In this document: one piece after another, positions 1-4,954 of the stretch | How the letters are laid out: each line of letters starts with the position of its first letter | Numbering within the stretch: the stretch's first letter is position 1 | Assembly: GCA_030598305.1 (NCBI GenBank) | Contig: JAUVQC010000102.1 | Location: 1-5,558, forward strand | Source of the DNA: Actinomycetes bacterium | Lineage (GTDB): Bacteria; Actinomycetota; Acidimicrobiia; UBA5794 | Reading direction: 5' to 3' | Length of the DNA stretch: 5,558 nucleotides | The notes under the pieces: model-generated | Told to the model about the DNA's origin: nothing | Database searches by the model: none | The model's input: only the letters and a program-made list of their open reading frames with translations | Program-made: the position numbers and the translations under genes

Positions 1-120
1 CCGTGGCAGGTCGATAGGGATCAGAAGGGCTACATCGAGGATCGTCGCCCGAATGCCAATGCCGACCCCTACGTCGTTGCTGCGATGATGACAGAAACGG
101 TGTGCTCGAAGCTGGCCTAA
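1..120 (+). CDS. glnII: Glutamine synthetase, eukaryotic-type (GSII), C-terminal end (5' truncated by window)
   Basis: Only the last 39 codons and the TAA stop (118-120) are present; the reading frame is open from base 1. The translated tail contains [17 protein letters not shown], which matches the closing segment of type II glutamine synthetases (plant and animal enzymes read GYFEDRRP.(A/S)N.DP). GSII joins ammonia to glutamate using ATP in the cytoplasm. The bacterial type I enzyme ends in a different motif (R.PD..ANPY), so GSII is preferred. GSII-type enzymes occur in Streptomyces, Frankia and rhizobia, usually beside a GSI copy. The gene converges on the small membrane protein gene at 170-424, with 49 bp between the two stop codons. 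The body of the enzyme lies outside the window, so integrity cannot be judged. Confidence 0.85.
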   Translation, partial: PWQVDRDQKGYIEDRRPNANADPYVVAAMMTETVCSKLA

Positions 121-136
121 CCGGATCAGGGAGAAG

Positions 137-150
137 GACCGACGGCGGTC
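137..150. terminator. Small hairpin between convergent genes, possible weak terminator
   Basis: GACCG (137-141) and CGGTC (146-150) form a 5-bp GC-rich stem with the loop ACGG, in the 49-bp gap between two convergent stop codons. Neither strand has a T-run after it, so it is not a canonical intrinsic terminator. The position is right for a shared terminator, but a stem this short can arise by chance. Confidence 0.25.
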
Positions 151-169
151 TCCTGGGGGATGTCTCGCA

Positions 170-424
170 CTACTTGCCGGGTATCTCTGGTTCGCCTGAG
201 TCGGGTTGGTCGGCTTCGGATGCCTGCCTGGTCTCTTCGTCGATGACGTGCGTCATGGATGGTTGGTAGATCTCCTCAAGGAGTCCAATCGAACTTCCTT
301 TGGGTGCGTTGGGGTTCCGGTAATAGACCCATCCTTGCCTATCGAACCAGGTGAGAAGCAGATGCACCGTAAGTGCGACCACGGCGAGTGCGGCGATTAC
401 TCCGAGAATCAGGGGCCAGGGCAA
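170..424 (-). CDS. Small single-pass membrane protein, unknown function (84 aa)
   Basis: The start is TTG at 424-422. The codon just upstream (427-425) is an in-frame TGA, so no longer start is possible, and GAGGTGA lies 5 nt before the TTG. Residues 3-25 are a continuous hydrophobic stretch, predicted as one membrane helix. They are followed by the aromatic patch GWVYYRNP (31-38), a short motif LLEEIYQPSMTHVIDEE (48-64), and an acidic, Pro-rich tail. The juxtamembrane patch plus a 'LLEE-P-S-H' segment resembles small uncharacterised actinobacterial membrane proteins, but I cannot name a family with certainty. The gene begins 12 bp after the stop of the membrane protein gene at 437-1003 and its ribosome binding site abuts that stop codon, so the two are probably co-transcribed. 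No enzyme motif is visible and the function is unknown. Confidence 0.7.
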   Translation of the reverse strand: MPWPLILGVIAALAVVALTVHLLLTWFDRQGWVYYRNPNAPKGSSIGLLEEIYQPSMTHVIDEETRQASEADQPDSGEPEIPGK

Positions 425-429
425 TCAAG

Positions 430-436
430 TCACCTC
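430..436 (-). promoter_or_regulatory. Shine-Dalgarno site GAGGTGA for the TTG-start gene
   Basis: On the - strand GAGGTGA lies 5 nt upstream of the TTG at 424. It abuts the TAA stop of the upstream gene (439-437). It decides the unusual TTG start, because an in-frame TGA immediately precedes that codon. Confidence 0.7.
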
Positions 437-1003
437 TTATGGAGTCAAGCCTCGGACGATGTCGAGCTGGTCGTTGAACACTGCTGTCTTGACGGCGTAT
501 TCAGCAACAGCCTCGCGCCGCTGCGTTCCATCGTCGGGGGCTCGGAGCCCTTCGATGACCGCATCGGCCTGGGCAACGAGGTCCTGGGAGGCCGCAATCG
601 TGTCCGGCCAGGCTGACGCAAACACATCGGGCACAGTGGTGGCCGCGACCTGGTTGGCGAGATCCTGGGCACCGTCCTTGACGGCCTCGAAGCCTTCAAG
701 GGTCTGGTCGAAGCCCGCACCGTCTTCGCGGGCAGCATTCACCGCATCCATCTCTGTCTGCAGATCGTTCGCGAGATTCTCGAATCTGTCAAGCTCCTGG
801 AGGAACGCAAGGATGTCCGTTGGCAGGGTTGAGGACGTCGTGGTTGTGGGAGGAAGCGTGGTCGTCGGAGCGACGGTCGTCGTCGTCGATGCCGCGATGT
901 CCGCAGCCGGCAGTGCGTTGACGAATACATAGGTGAACCCGATCAGTGCCACGATGACGATCGGGAGTATCCAACGGCCCGGTTTCGGATCTTCCTTGCT
1001 CAC
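437..1003 (-). CDS. Single-pass membrane protein with Thr-rich stalk and helical outer domain, unknown function (188 aa)
   Basis: I chose GTG at 1003-1001 (MSKEDPKPGRW...). The frame stays open to about 1513, but that extension is antisense to the pteridine reductase gene and is not protein-like. The chosen start sits exactly 6 nt after a TATGCT hexamer and has no Shine-Dalgarno site, which suggests a leaderless mRNA. Residues 1-10 are polar and basic, 12-34 form one membrane helix, and 39-62 form a Thr/Pro/Ser-rich linker (TTTT, PTTT, TTTT) typical of surface stalks. Residues 63-188 are Ala/Asp/Gln-rich, lack cysteine and look all-helical. The topology is probably N-in with the helical domain outside. 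The domain matches no family I recognise. It is the first gene of a - strand pair with the small membrane protein at 170-424 and is divergent from the folate block. Confidence 0.75.
   Translation of the reverse strand: MSKEDPKPGRWILPIVIVALIGFTYVFVNALPAADIAASTTTTVAPTTTLPPTTTTSSTLPTDILAFLQELDRFENLANDLQTEMDAVNAAREDGAGFDQTLEGFEAVKDGAQDLANQVAATTVPDVFASAWPDTIAASQDLVAQADAVIEGLRAPDDGTQRREAVAEYAVKTAVFNDQLDIVRGLTP
835..892. repeat. Low-complexity coding tract for the Thr-rich linker
   Basis: The + strand shows repeated GTC/GTG/GTT triplets (for example GGTCGTCGTCGTCGAT near 874-889), which read as ACG/ACC/ACA Thr codons on the - strand. It encodes the TTTT/PTTT stalk of the membrane protein and is a slippage-prone simple sequence rather than a mobile repeat. 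Confidence 0.6.
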
Positions 1004-1009
1004 GACATG

Positions 1010-1015
1010 AGCATA
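1010..1015 (-). promoter_or_regulatory. -10 hexamer TATGCT, leaderless-type promoter for the - strand membrane protein gene
   Basis: The - strand reads TATGCT, then 6 nt (CATGTC), then the GTG start at 1003. This spacing would place the transcription start at or next to the start codon. No convincing -35 is seen 16-18 bp upstream. The nearest purine-rich stretch (GGGAG) is about 20 nt from the GTG, too far for a ribosome binding site. Confidence 0.55.
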
Positions 1016-1045
1016 GGACGAAACTCCCGACAGAGACATCACCGC

Positions 1046-1051
1046 TAGGGT
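1046..1051 (+). promoter_or_regulatory. -10 hexamer TAGGGT, leaderless-type promoter for the pteridine reductase gene
   Basis: TAGGGT ends 6 nt before the ATG at 1058, the same geometry as the other unit-opening genes here. The overlapping AGGGTGA (1047-1053) could instead act as a weak Shine-Dalgarno site 4 nt from the ATG, so this case is the most ambiguous. No clear -35 is visible. Confidence 0.45.
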
Positions 1052-1057
1052 GAATCC

Positions 1058-1789
1058 ATGGACCTTGAGGGAAGAACCGCTGTTGTGACGGGTGGCGCCG
1101 TGCGCGTCGGCGCTGCGATTACTCGCGAGCTGGCTCGGAGGGGTGCGTCCGTCTTCATCCACTACAACCGCTCGGCGGAACCAGCTGAGGCACTCCGTTC
1201 CGAGATCGTCGAAGCAGGTGGAGTGGCAGCGATCGGTTCTGTGAACCTCTCGGACCCTGACACCGCACCTGACCTGATCGCGGCAGCGGGAGCTTCCCTT
1301 GGACCGCCGACGATCCTGGTCAACAGTGCGTCCGGTTTCCCGTTCGACACGATCGGGGATGTGACGACCGATGGCTTCCGGACCGCACAAAACCTGTCGC
1401 TGACCACCCCGATGATGTTGATCCAGGCGCTCGCAGCCCAGATTCCCGATGGTCTCGATGGTGCTGTGGTGAACATCACCGATGTCAAGACGACCCGCCC
1501 GTACCGCAAGCATCTCTCCTACATACTCGCCAAAGGTGGCATCGACACGCTCACGCGAGCTACGGCGCTCGCGCTGGCTCCAACGATTCGTGTGAACGCT
1601 GTGGCACTCGGGGTGATCCTGCCCCCAGCCGATGAGGATGACGACTACGCCGCGAATCTCGCCTCAGGGCTACCACTACAGCGAGTTGGCGGAACCCAGG
1701 TCGTTGCGGATACCGTCGCGTTCCTCTGTACGAACGACTTTGTCACAGGCGAGATCATCCGTCTCGACGGCGGCGCCCATCTCGTGTGA
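1058..1789 (+). CDS. folM: Pteridine reductase, FolM/PTR1-type short-chain dehydrogenase
   Basis: This 243-residue protein is an NADPH-binding Rossmann-fold reductase of the SDR superfamily. The N-terminal nucleotide motif is TGGAVRVG (11-18), which fits the TGxxxRxG signature that sets PTR1/FolM apart from ordinary SDRs. IHYNRSA (34-40) after the second strand resembles the PTR1 HY.RSA segment and favours NADPH. NSAS (89-92) replaces the usual NNAG. Catalytic residues are D142, Y155 and K159. An Asp replaces the usual catalytic Ser, and the 13-residue D-to-Y spacing equals D181-Y194 in Leishmania PTR1; NITD...KHLSY also resembles E. coli FolM. VTGEIIRLDGGAHLV closes the protein as in FolM. 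Family members reduce dihydromonapterin, dihydrobiopterin or dihydrofolate to tetrahydro forms. Lying 24 bp upstream of folB, it probably serves pterin or folate reduction. Exact substrate cannot be read from sequence. Confidence 0.83.
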   Translation: MDLEGRTAVVTGGAVRVGAAITRELARRGASVFIHYNRSAEPAEALRSEIVEAGGVAAIGSVNLSDPDTAPDLIAAAGASLGPPTILVNSASGFPFDTIGDVTTDGFRTAQNLSLTTPMMLIQALAAQIPDGLDGAVVNITDVKTTRPYRKHLSYILAKGGIDTLTRATALALAPTIRVNAVALGVILPPADEDDDYAANLASGLPLQRVGGTQVVADTVAFLCTNDFVTGEIIRLDGGAHLV

Positions 1790-1801
1790 CCCTCACCGGT
1801 G

Positions 1802-1807
1802 TACCGT
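1802..1807 (+). promoter_or_regulatory. -10 hexamer TACCGT, leaderless-type promoter for folB
   Basis: TACCGT lies within GTACCGTTCC (1801-1810) and ends 6 nt before the folB ATG at 1814. The bases between are TCCCCC, so no Shine-Dalgarno pairing is possible. The same decamer precedes moaA. It falls in the 24-bp gap after the pteridine reductase stop, which suggests folB can start its own transcript. No obvious -35 is seen. Confidence 0.6.
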
Positions 1808-1813
1808 TCCCCC

Positions 1814-2179
1814 ATGGATCGAATTCACATCAAGGACCTCGTCGTCCCCGGAATCATCGGGATCAACCCTGACGAGCGGATCAACAAGCAGGACGTTCTC
1901 GTAAACGCGACCCTCTGGGTCGACACTGAAGCGGCGGCGGCGTCAGATGACATCATTGATGCGGTGAACTATCGCACCATCACCAAGGCGATCATCGCCC
2001 ACATCGAGGCTGGAGAGCCAATGCTCGTCGAGCGGCTCGTGGCCGAGATCGCTGACATCTGCCTTGCTGATCAGCGCGTGAGTGAGGTAGAAGTCACCGT
2101 GGAGAAGCCGAGCGCACTTAGGCATGCTCGAAGTGTCGGGATTACGATCAACCGTACGCGCGTTGAGCACTCCGCATAG
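1814..2179 (+). CDS. folB: Dihydroneopterin aldolase
   Basis: FolB cleaves 7,8-dihydroneopterin to 6-hydroxymethyl-7,8-dihydropterin and glycolaldehyde in the cytoplasm, usually as a ring-shaped octamer. The start is ATG at 1814, giving 121 residues, the normal family length; a GTG 15 bp upstream (1799) would add five residues but has no support. [22 protein letters not shown] is a typical FolB opening. E21, Y53 (in AVNYRTI), E73 (in [11 protein letters not shown]) and K98 (in VTVEKPSAL) line up with E22, Y54, E74 and K100 of the S. aureus enzyme, including the pterin-anchoring Glu and catalytic Lys. All key residues are present, so it should be active. It lies 24 bp after the pteridine reductase and 8 bp before folK-folE, whose ribosome binding site overlaps this gene's TAG stop. 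FolB products feed the FolK half of the next protein. Confidence 0.95.
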   Translation: MDRIHIKDLVVPGIIGINPDERINKQDVLVNATLWVDTEAAAASDDIIDAVNYRTITKAIIAHIEAGEPMLVERLVAEIADICLADQRVSEVEVTVEKPSALRHARSVGITINRTRVEHSA

Positions 2180-2183
2180 GAGG
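2178..2183 (+). promoter_or_regulatory. Shine-Dalgarno site AGGAGG for folK-folE
   Basis: A perfect AGGAGG lies 4 nt before the ATG at 2188 and overlaps the TAG stop of folB (2177-2179). It indicates coupled translation of folB and folK-folE from one mRNA. It contrasts with the SD-less starts of folB and moaA. Confidence 0.85.
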
Positions 2184-2187
2184 AACC

Positions 2188-3315
2188 ATGTCAACGAACC
2201 AAGACGCAGTTGAAGCTGTCATCCTTGCCGGATCCAATCTCGACAAGGAACGCTGTCTTCCCGAATCCATCCGCCTTCTCCGTCGTCTGTCGAACGTCAC
2301 CGTTCGAGAGGTGAGCACCTGTTATGAGAGTGCGTCTGTCGGTGGCCCCGACGATGCGCCGGACTTCTACAACGCGGCAGTGCTCGTGACGACGACTCTC
2401 GATCCCGAGGGCCTGCGCGACGCCCTTCACGGTATCGAGGACTCCCTTGGGCGGGAGCGGTCCGACGACCCGAACGCTCCGCGCACGTCCGACCTCGACA
2501 TCATCTACTACGGAGATCTCGTCAAGGAATACGATGGTTGGGCCATCCCTGACCCGAGCGCTGAGACCGAGGTACACATTGCGGTCCCTGTGGCGGAGGT
2601 TGCCCCCAGGCGAACACACCCGGTTTCGGGTCGTGCCACACCCGAGATCGCAGAGGCGCTCCGGACAACCGACTCCGACGTGAAGCCGAATACGGCAATC
2701 AAGCTCTCGACCCCGTATACGACGAGGGCCGTCCCTGACTTCGACGATGTTGAGGGTGTATACGCACCCCGGCTCGAAGCGATAGTGCGCGATCAACTCG
2801 TCGAGATCGGTGAGGACCCCGAACGCGAGGGACTCAGACGTACGCCGCTACGCGTTGCAAAGGCTCTGGACTTCCTCACGAGTGGCTACGCGTCGTCGGT
2901 CGAGGAAGTCGTCAACGACGCGCTCTTCGATGCCGAGGGTGCCTCAGAGATGGTTGTTGTGCGTGACGTTGAGTACTACTCGATGTGCGAGCACCACATG
3001 CTCCCGTTCTTCGGTACCGCAACGGTTGCGTATCTCCCGAAGGGGAAGATCATCGGTCTCTCGAAGATCGCTCGGATCGTCGACGTATATGCCCGTCGGC
3101 TCCAGGTGCAGGAGCGATTGACGAACCAGGTAGCGGATGCGATGACCAATGTGCTCGAACCTCACGGAGTCGGCGTGGTCATGCAGGGCAAGCATCTCTG
3201 CATGATGATGCGTGGTGTCCAGAAACAGGAGTCGAACATGGTGACGAGCGCCATGCGGGGCACCTTCGTATCCGATGCACGCACACGCAGCGAGTTTCTC
3301 TCCCTGGTTTCGTAA
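2188..3315 (+). CDS. folKE: Fused HPPK / GTP cyclohydrolase I (FolK-FolE), bifunctional folate enzyme
   Basis: This 375-residue protein joins two folate enzymes. Residues 8-165 are FolK (6-hydroxymethyl-dihydropterin pyrophosphokinase): AGSNLDK (14-20), DFYNAAV (59-65), IEDSLGRER (83-91) and PRTSDLDI (98-105), with Mg-binding D102/D104 and R89/R91/R99 kept. The segment normally carrying E. coli H115, R121 and F123 reads D122, E128 and H130, so ATP/pterin-loop residues are altered. Residues 188-375 are FolE, which converts GTP to dihydroneopterin triphosphate. EREGLRRTP (212-220), MCEHHMLPF (266-274), QVQERLTNQ (306-314) and [10 protein letters not shown] (335-344) are intact. C267, H270 and C338 match zinc ligands C110, H113 and C181 of E. 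coli, and H269, H336 and E309 match H112, H179 and E152. The cysteines indicate the Zn-dependent type IA enzyme. The same folK-folE order is known as folKE in Lactococcus lactis, also after folB. I see no internal start that would give separate FolE. Confidence 0.93.
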   Translation: MSTNQDAVEAVILAGSNLDKERCLPESIRLLRRLSNVTVREVSTCYESASVGGPDDAPDFYNAAVLVTTTLDPEGLRDALHGIEDSLGRERSDDPNAPRTSDLDIIYYGDLVKEYDGWAIPDPSAETEVHIAVPVAEVAPRRTHPVSGRATPEIAEALRTTDSDVKPNTAIKLSTPYTTRAVPDFDDVEGVYAPRLEAIVRDQLVEIGEDPEREGLRRTPLRVAKALDFLTSGYASSVEEVVNDALFDAEGASEMVVVRDVEYYSMCEHHMLPFFGTATVAYLPKGKIIGLSKIARIVDVYARRLQVQERLTNQVADAMTNVLEPHGVGVVMQGKHLCMMMRGVQKQESNMVTSAMRGTFVSDARTRSEFLSLVS

Positions 3316-3336
3316 CTGAACACTCTTGGAACGCAG

Positions 3337-3342
3337 TACCGT
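3337..3342 (+). promoter_or_regulatory. -10 hexamer TACCGT, leaderless-type promoter for moaA
   Basis: TACCGT, inside GTACCGTTCC (3336-3345), ends 6 nt before the moaA ATG at 3349. The 6 nt are TCCGGG, with no Shine-Dalgarno at usable spacing. The decamer and its distance to the ATG are the same as at folB. It lies in the 33-bp gap after folK-folE. No clear -35 is seen at 16-18 bp. Confidence 0.6.
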
Positions 3343-3348
3343 TCCGGG

Positions 3349-4350
3349 ATGGTCACAGACACGCGCAACCGCCCCATGCGTGACCTTCGGATCTCGGTAA
3401 CCGACCGGTGCAGTTTCCGGTGTGGCTACTGCATGCCCCGTGAGATCTACGACGACCACGAGTACCTCGATCGGTCCTCAGTGCTGTCCTATGGAGAGAT
3501 CCGTAGGATCACCCGACTTGCCACCGACCTGGGAGTTCGAAAGGTGCGATTGACCGGTGGAGAGCCGCTCCTGCGCAAGCATGTGCATCGCTTGGTCGAG
3601 ATGATCGCCGACCTCGATGAGATCGATGATCTCGCAATGACCACCAACGCACTTCTGCTCGAGCGTGAGGCAGTGCGGCTCAGGAGCGCTGGTCTCGACC
3701 GGGTGACCGTGAGCTTGGATGCGCTCGATGACGACCTCTTCCGCAAGATGATCGACACGGACATCCCGGTCGCAACGGTGCTTGATGCGATCGACGCTGC
3801 CGACGCTGCTGGACTCAATCCCATCAAGATCAACACGGTGGTGCGACGCGGTTGGAACGAGGACCAGATCATCCCTCTCATTGAACGGTTCAGGGGGACG
3901 GGCCACACTGTCCGCTTCATCGAGTTCATGGATGTGGGGACGCTCAATTCGTGGGATCTCGAGGAGGTTGTTCCCTCATCTCAGCTGGTCGAGTTGCTCT
4001 CGCAACGTTGGGAGATGGAGCCCGTCGATCCGAACTATGCCGGCGAGGTGGCGAGCCGGTACCGCTTCACCGACGGTGGCGGCGAGGTCGGGTTCATCTC
4101 GTCGGTGTCGGCGCCATTCTGTGGTGACTGCACACGTCTGCGGCTGTCGGCAGAGGGCAGGATCTACACGTGTCTCTTCGGCTCGGGGGGAACGGATCTC
4201 CGAACCCCACTCCGCTCCGATGCATCGGATGACGATATCCGTGCGCTCATCGAAGGTACTTGGATCAGGCGCGACGACCGCTACTCCGAACTGCGTGGAG
4301 GCACGCCCCTCAACATACCCAAAGTCGAGATGAGCTACATCGGTGGCTGA
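3349..4350 (+). CDS. moaA: GTP 3',8-cyclase MoaA (molybdenum cofactor step 1)
   Basis: MoaA is a radical-SAM enzyme that, with MoaC, turns GTP into cyclic pyranopterin monophosphate, the first molybdopterin intermediate. The 333-residue length is normal. The SAM cluster motif is C21-x3-C25-x2-C28 (DRCSFRCGYCMP), followed by LTGGEPLL (68-75). The second, GTP-binding [4Fe-4S] site is C258-x2-C261-x13-C275 (FCGDCTRLRL...YTC). The C-terminus SYIGG carries the essential Gly-Gly tail, so the protein looks complete and active. TTNA (98-101) replaces the common TTNG. The start ATG is supported by its 6-nt distance from TACCGT. It follows folK-folE by 33 bp and shares that block's substrate, GTP. No other moa genes are in the window, so its partners must be elsewhere. 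The cytoplasmic enzyme needs iron-sulfur cluster supply and is oxygen-sensitive in related proteins. Confidence 0.97.
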   Translation: MVTDTRNRPMRDLRISVTDRCSFRCGYCMPREIYDDHEYLDRSSVLSYGEIRRITRLATDLGVRKVRLTGGEPLLRKHVHRLVEMIADLDEIDDLAMTTNALLLEREAVRLRSAGLDRVTVSLDALDDDLFRKMIDTDIPVATVLDAIDAADAAGLNPIKINTVVRRGWNEDQIIPLIERFRGTGHTVRFIEFMDVGTLNSWDLEEVVPSSQLVELLSQRWEMEPVDPNYAGEVASRYRFTDGGGEVGFISSVSAPFCGDCTRLRLSAEGRIYTCLFGSGGTDLRTPLRSDASDDDIRALIEGTWIRRDDRYSELRGGTPLNIPKVEMSYIGG

Positions 4351-4364
4351 CCCCCTCAACCAGG

Positions 4365-4412
4365 GTTTTGGCGTGGCGTACGGGAATATCGTCCCGCTAG
4401 CCACGCCAAAAC
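4365..4412. terminator. Large hairpin after moaA: 13-bp perfect outer stem plus 5-bp inner stem
   Basis: GTTTTGGCGTGGC (4365-4377) pairs perfectly with GCCACGCCAAAAC (4400-4412). Inside, after a 3x3 mismatch (GTA/CTA), CGGGA (4381-4385) pairs with TCCCG (4392-4396) around the loop ATATCG. It begins 14 bp after the moaA stop and precedes the LysM gene promoter. It is the best terminator candidate for the pterin block. However, neither strand has a T-tract after it, and the T and A runs lie inside the stem. A factor-assisted terminator, an mRNA 3'-end stabiliser or a dispersed palindromic element are alternatives. Confidence 0.6.
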
Positions 4413-4413
4413 A

Positions 4414-4425
4414 CCTCGATCGAGG
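4414..4425. promoter_or_regulatory. 12-bp perfect palindrome CCTCGATCGAGG, possible operator
   Basis: CCTCGATCGAGG is a perfect inverted repeat. It begins 1 bp after the large hairpin and ends 3 bp before the TTGAAA -35 of the LysM gene. That position suits a dimeric regulator. No regulator gene is in the window to pair it with, and a 12-bp palindrome could be chance. Confidence 0.35.
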
Positions 4426-4428
4426 GTC

Positions 4429-4457
4429 TTGAAACGCGGTGGCCGGTTTGAGACGGT
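4429..4457 (+). promoter_or_regulatory. Promoter for the LysM gene (TTGAAA - 17 bp - GACGGT)
   Basis: TTGAAA (4429-4434) matches the -35 consensus at four of the first four positions and five of six overall. A 17-bp spacer leads to GACGGT (4452-4457), which sits exactly 6 nt before the ATG at 4464. GACGGT departs from TAnnnT at the first base. There is no Shine-Dalgarno sequence before the ATG, so this too looks leaderless. It is the only promoter in the window where I also see a good -35. Confidence 0.5.
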
Positions 4458-4463
4458 TGGGAC

Positions 4464-4952
4464 ATGGATCCCGCATCTGTGTTCTTGCTCTATGTCGTCG
4501 GTGTACTGGGCCTCTGGCTGCTCGCCCTGTCCATACACCCAGCAATCGCGCTGGTCTCGCGAGCTGCTGTTGGGCTACCGATTGGACGCCGTTTCGCCGC
4601 GGTCGTGGTTTCGCTCTGCCTGATCGGCAGCATTGGCATGGCCAAGGCGAGCGTCGGACCTGCGAGCGAGCGGATGGTGGCGATGGCTGATGCGAGCCCA
4701 GCGATTTCGACGACTGGCCTGACGATCATCCACCGACCGTTGATGGCGTCGGTCGACTCAACGTACACCGTGGTCGCCGGTGATTCCCTGTGGAAGATCG
4801 CTCGAACGATCCTCGCCACCGATGGACAGGACGTGGGAGGTTCGATCGCCTCGGATCTCTGGCGGGCGATCTACGACGCGAACCGGGACCTGATCGGCTC
4901 GAATCCCAACCTGATCCACCCGGGTCAGGTACTCAACCTACCTGGAAGGTGA
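4464..4952 (+). CDS. Membrane-anchored LysM domain protein (162 aa)
   Basis: LysM domains bind the N-acetylglucosamine parts of peptidoglycan. Residues 5-27 and 42-60 are hydrophobic helices joined by a loop with R33, R42 and R43. By the positive-inside rule both ends of the protein face outward. A linker (61-99) leads to one LysM domain at 101-160, from YTVVAGDSLWKIA to DANRDLIGSNPNLIHPGQVLNLP. The domain is longer than the usual 44 or so residues because of an insert (about 115-132) between its first helix and the W-YDANRDLI segment, a form seen in other bacterial LysM proteins. No catalytic domain is attached, so a wall-binding or scaffold role is likely rather than hydrolysis. The ATG at 4464 is set by the promoter spacing. 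The next gene starts 2 bp after this stop, so they form one operon. Confidence 0.87.
   Translation: MDPASVFLLYVVGVLGLWLLALSIHPAIALVSRAAVGLPIGRRFAAVVVSLCLIGSIGMAKASVGPASERMVAMADASPAISTTGLTIIHRPLMASVDSTYTVVAGDSLWKIARTILATDGQDVGGSIASDLWRAIYDANRDLIGSNPNLIHPGQVLNLPGR
4944..4949 (+). promoter_or_regulatory. Shine-Dalgarno site GGAAGG for the downstream membrane protein gene
   Basis: GGAAGG, continuing as GGAAGGTGA, lies 5 nt before the ATG at 4955 and overlaps the end of the LysM gene, whose TGA stop is at 4950-4952. It supports coupled translation and selects 4955 over the later in-frame ATG at 5018. Confidence 0.7.
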
Positions 4953-4954
4953 CT

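Noticed and set aside
1037..1039. ATG at 1039 (- strand) as an alternative start of the 188-residue membrane protein, adding 12 residues.
   Set aside because: No Shine-Dalgarno or spaced -10 is seen before it, and GTG 1003 gives a normal short basic N-terminus before the membrane helix.
1004..1513. The - strand frame of the Thr-stalk membrane protein stays open far upstream, giving a possible 358-residue protein.
   Set aside because: The extension is antisense to a clearly conserved pteridine reductase, is rich in Arg/His without domain features, and the GTG at 1003 has a precisely spaced -10 element.
1799..1813. An earlier in-frame GTG start for folB.
   Set aside because: The ATG at 1814 gives the usual 121-residue FolB, and the GTG would lie upstream of the TACCGT element with no ribosome binding site.
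3316..3348. Possible molybdenum cofactor riboswitch before moaA.
   Set aside because: The gap is only 33 bp, too short for the known Moco RNA element, and the promoter pattern implies no 5' leader.
3617..3631. Inverted repeat GAGATC-GAT-GATCTC inside moaA.
   Set aside because: It encodes the EIDDL stretch of a conserved protein in frame; a 6-bp repeat in a coding region is likely chance from Asp/Ile codons.
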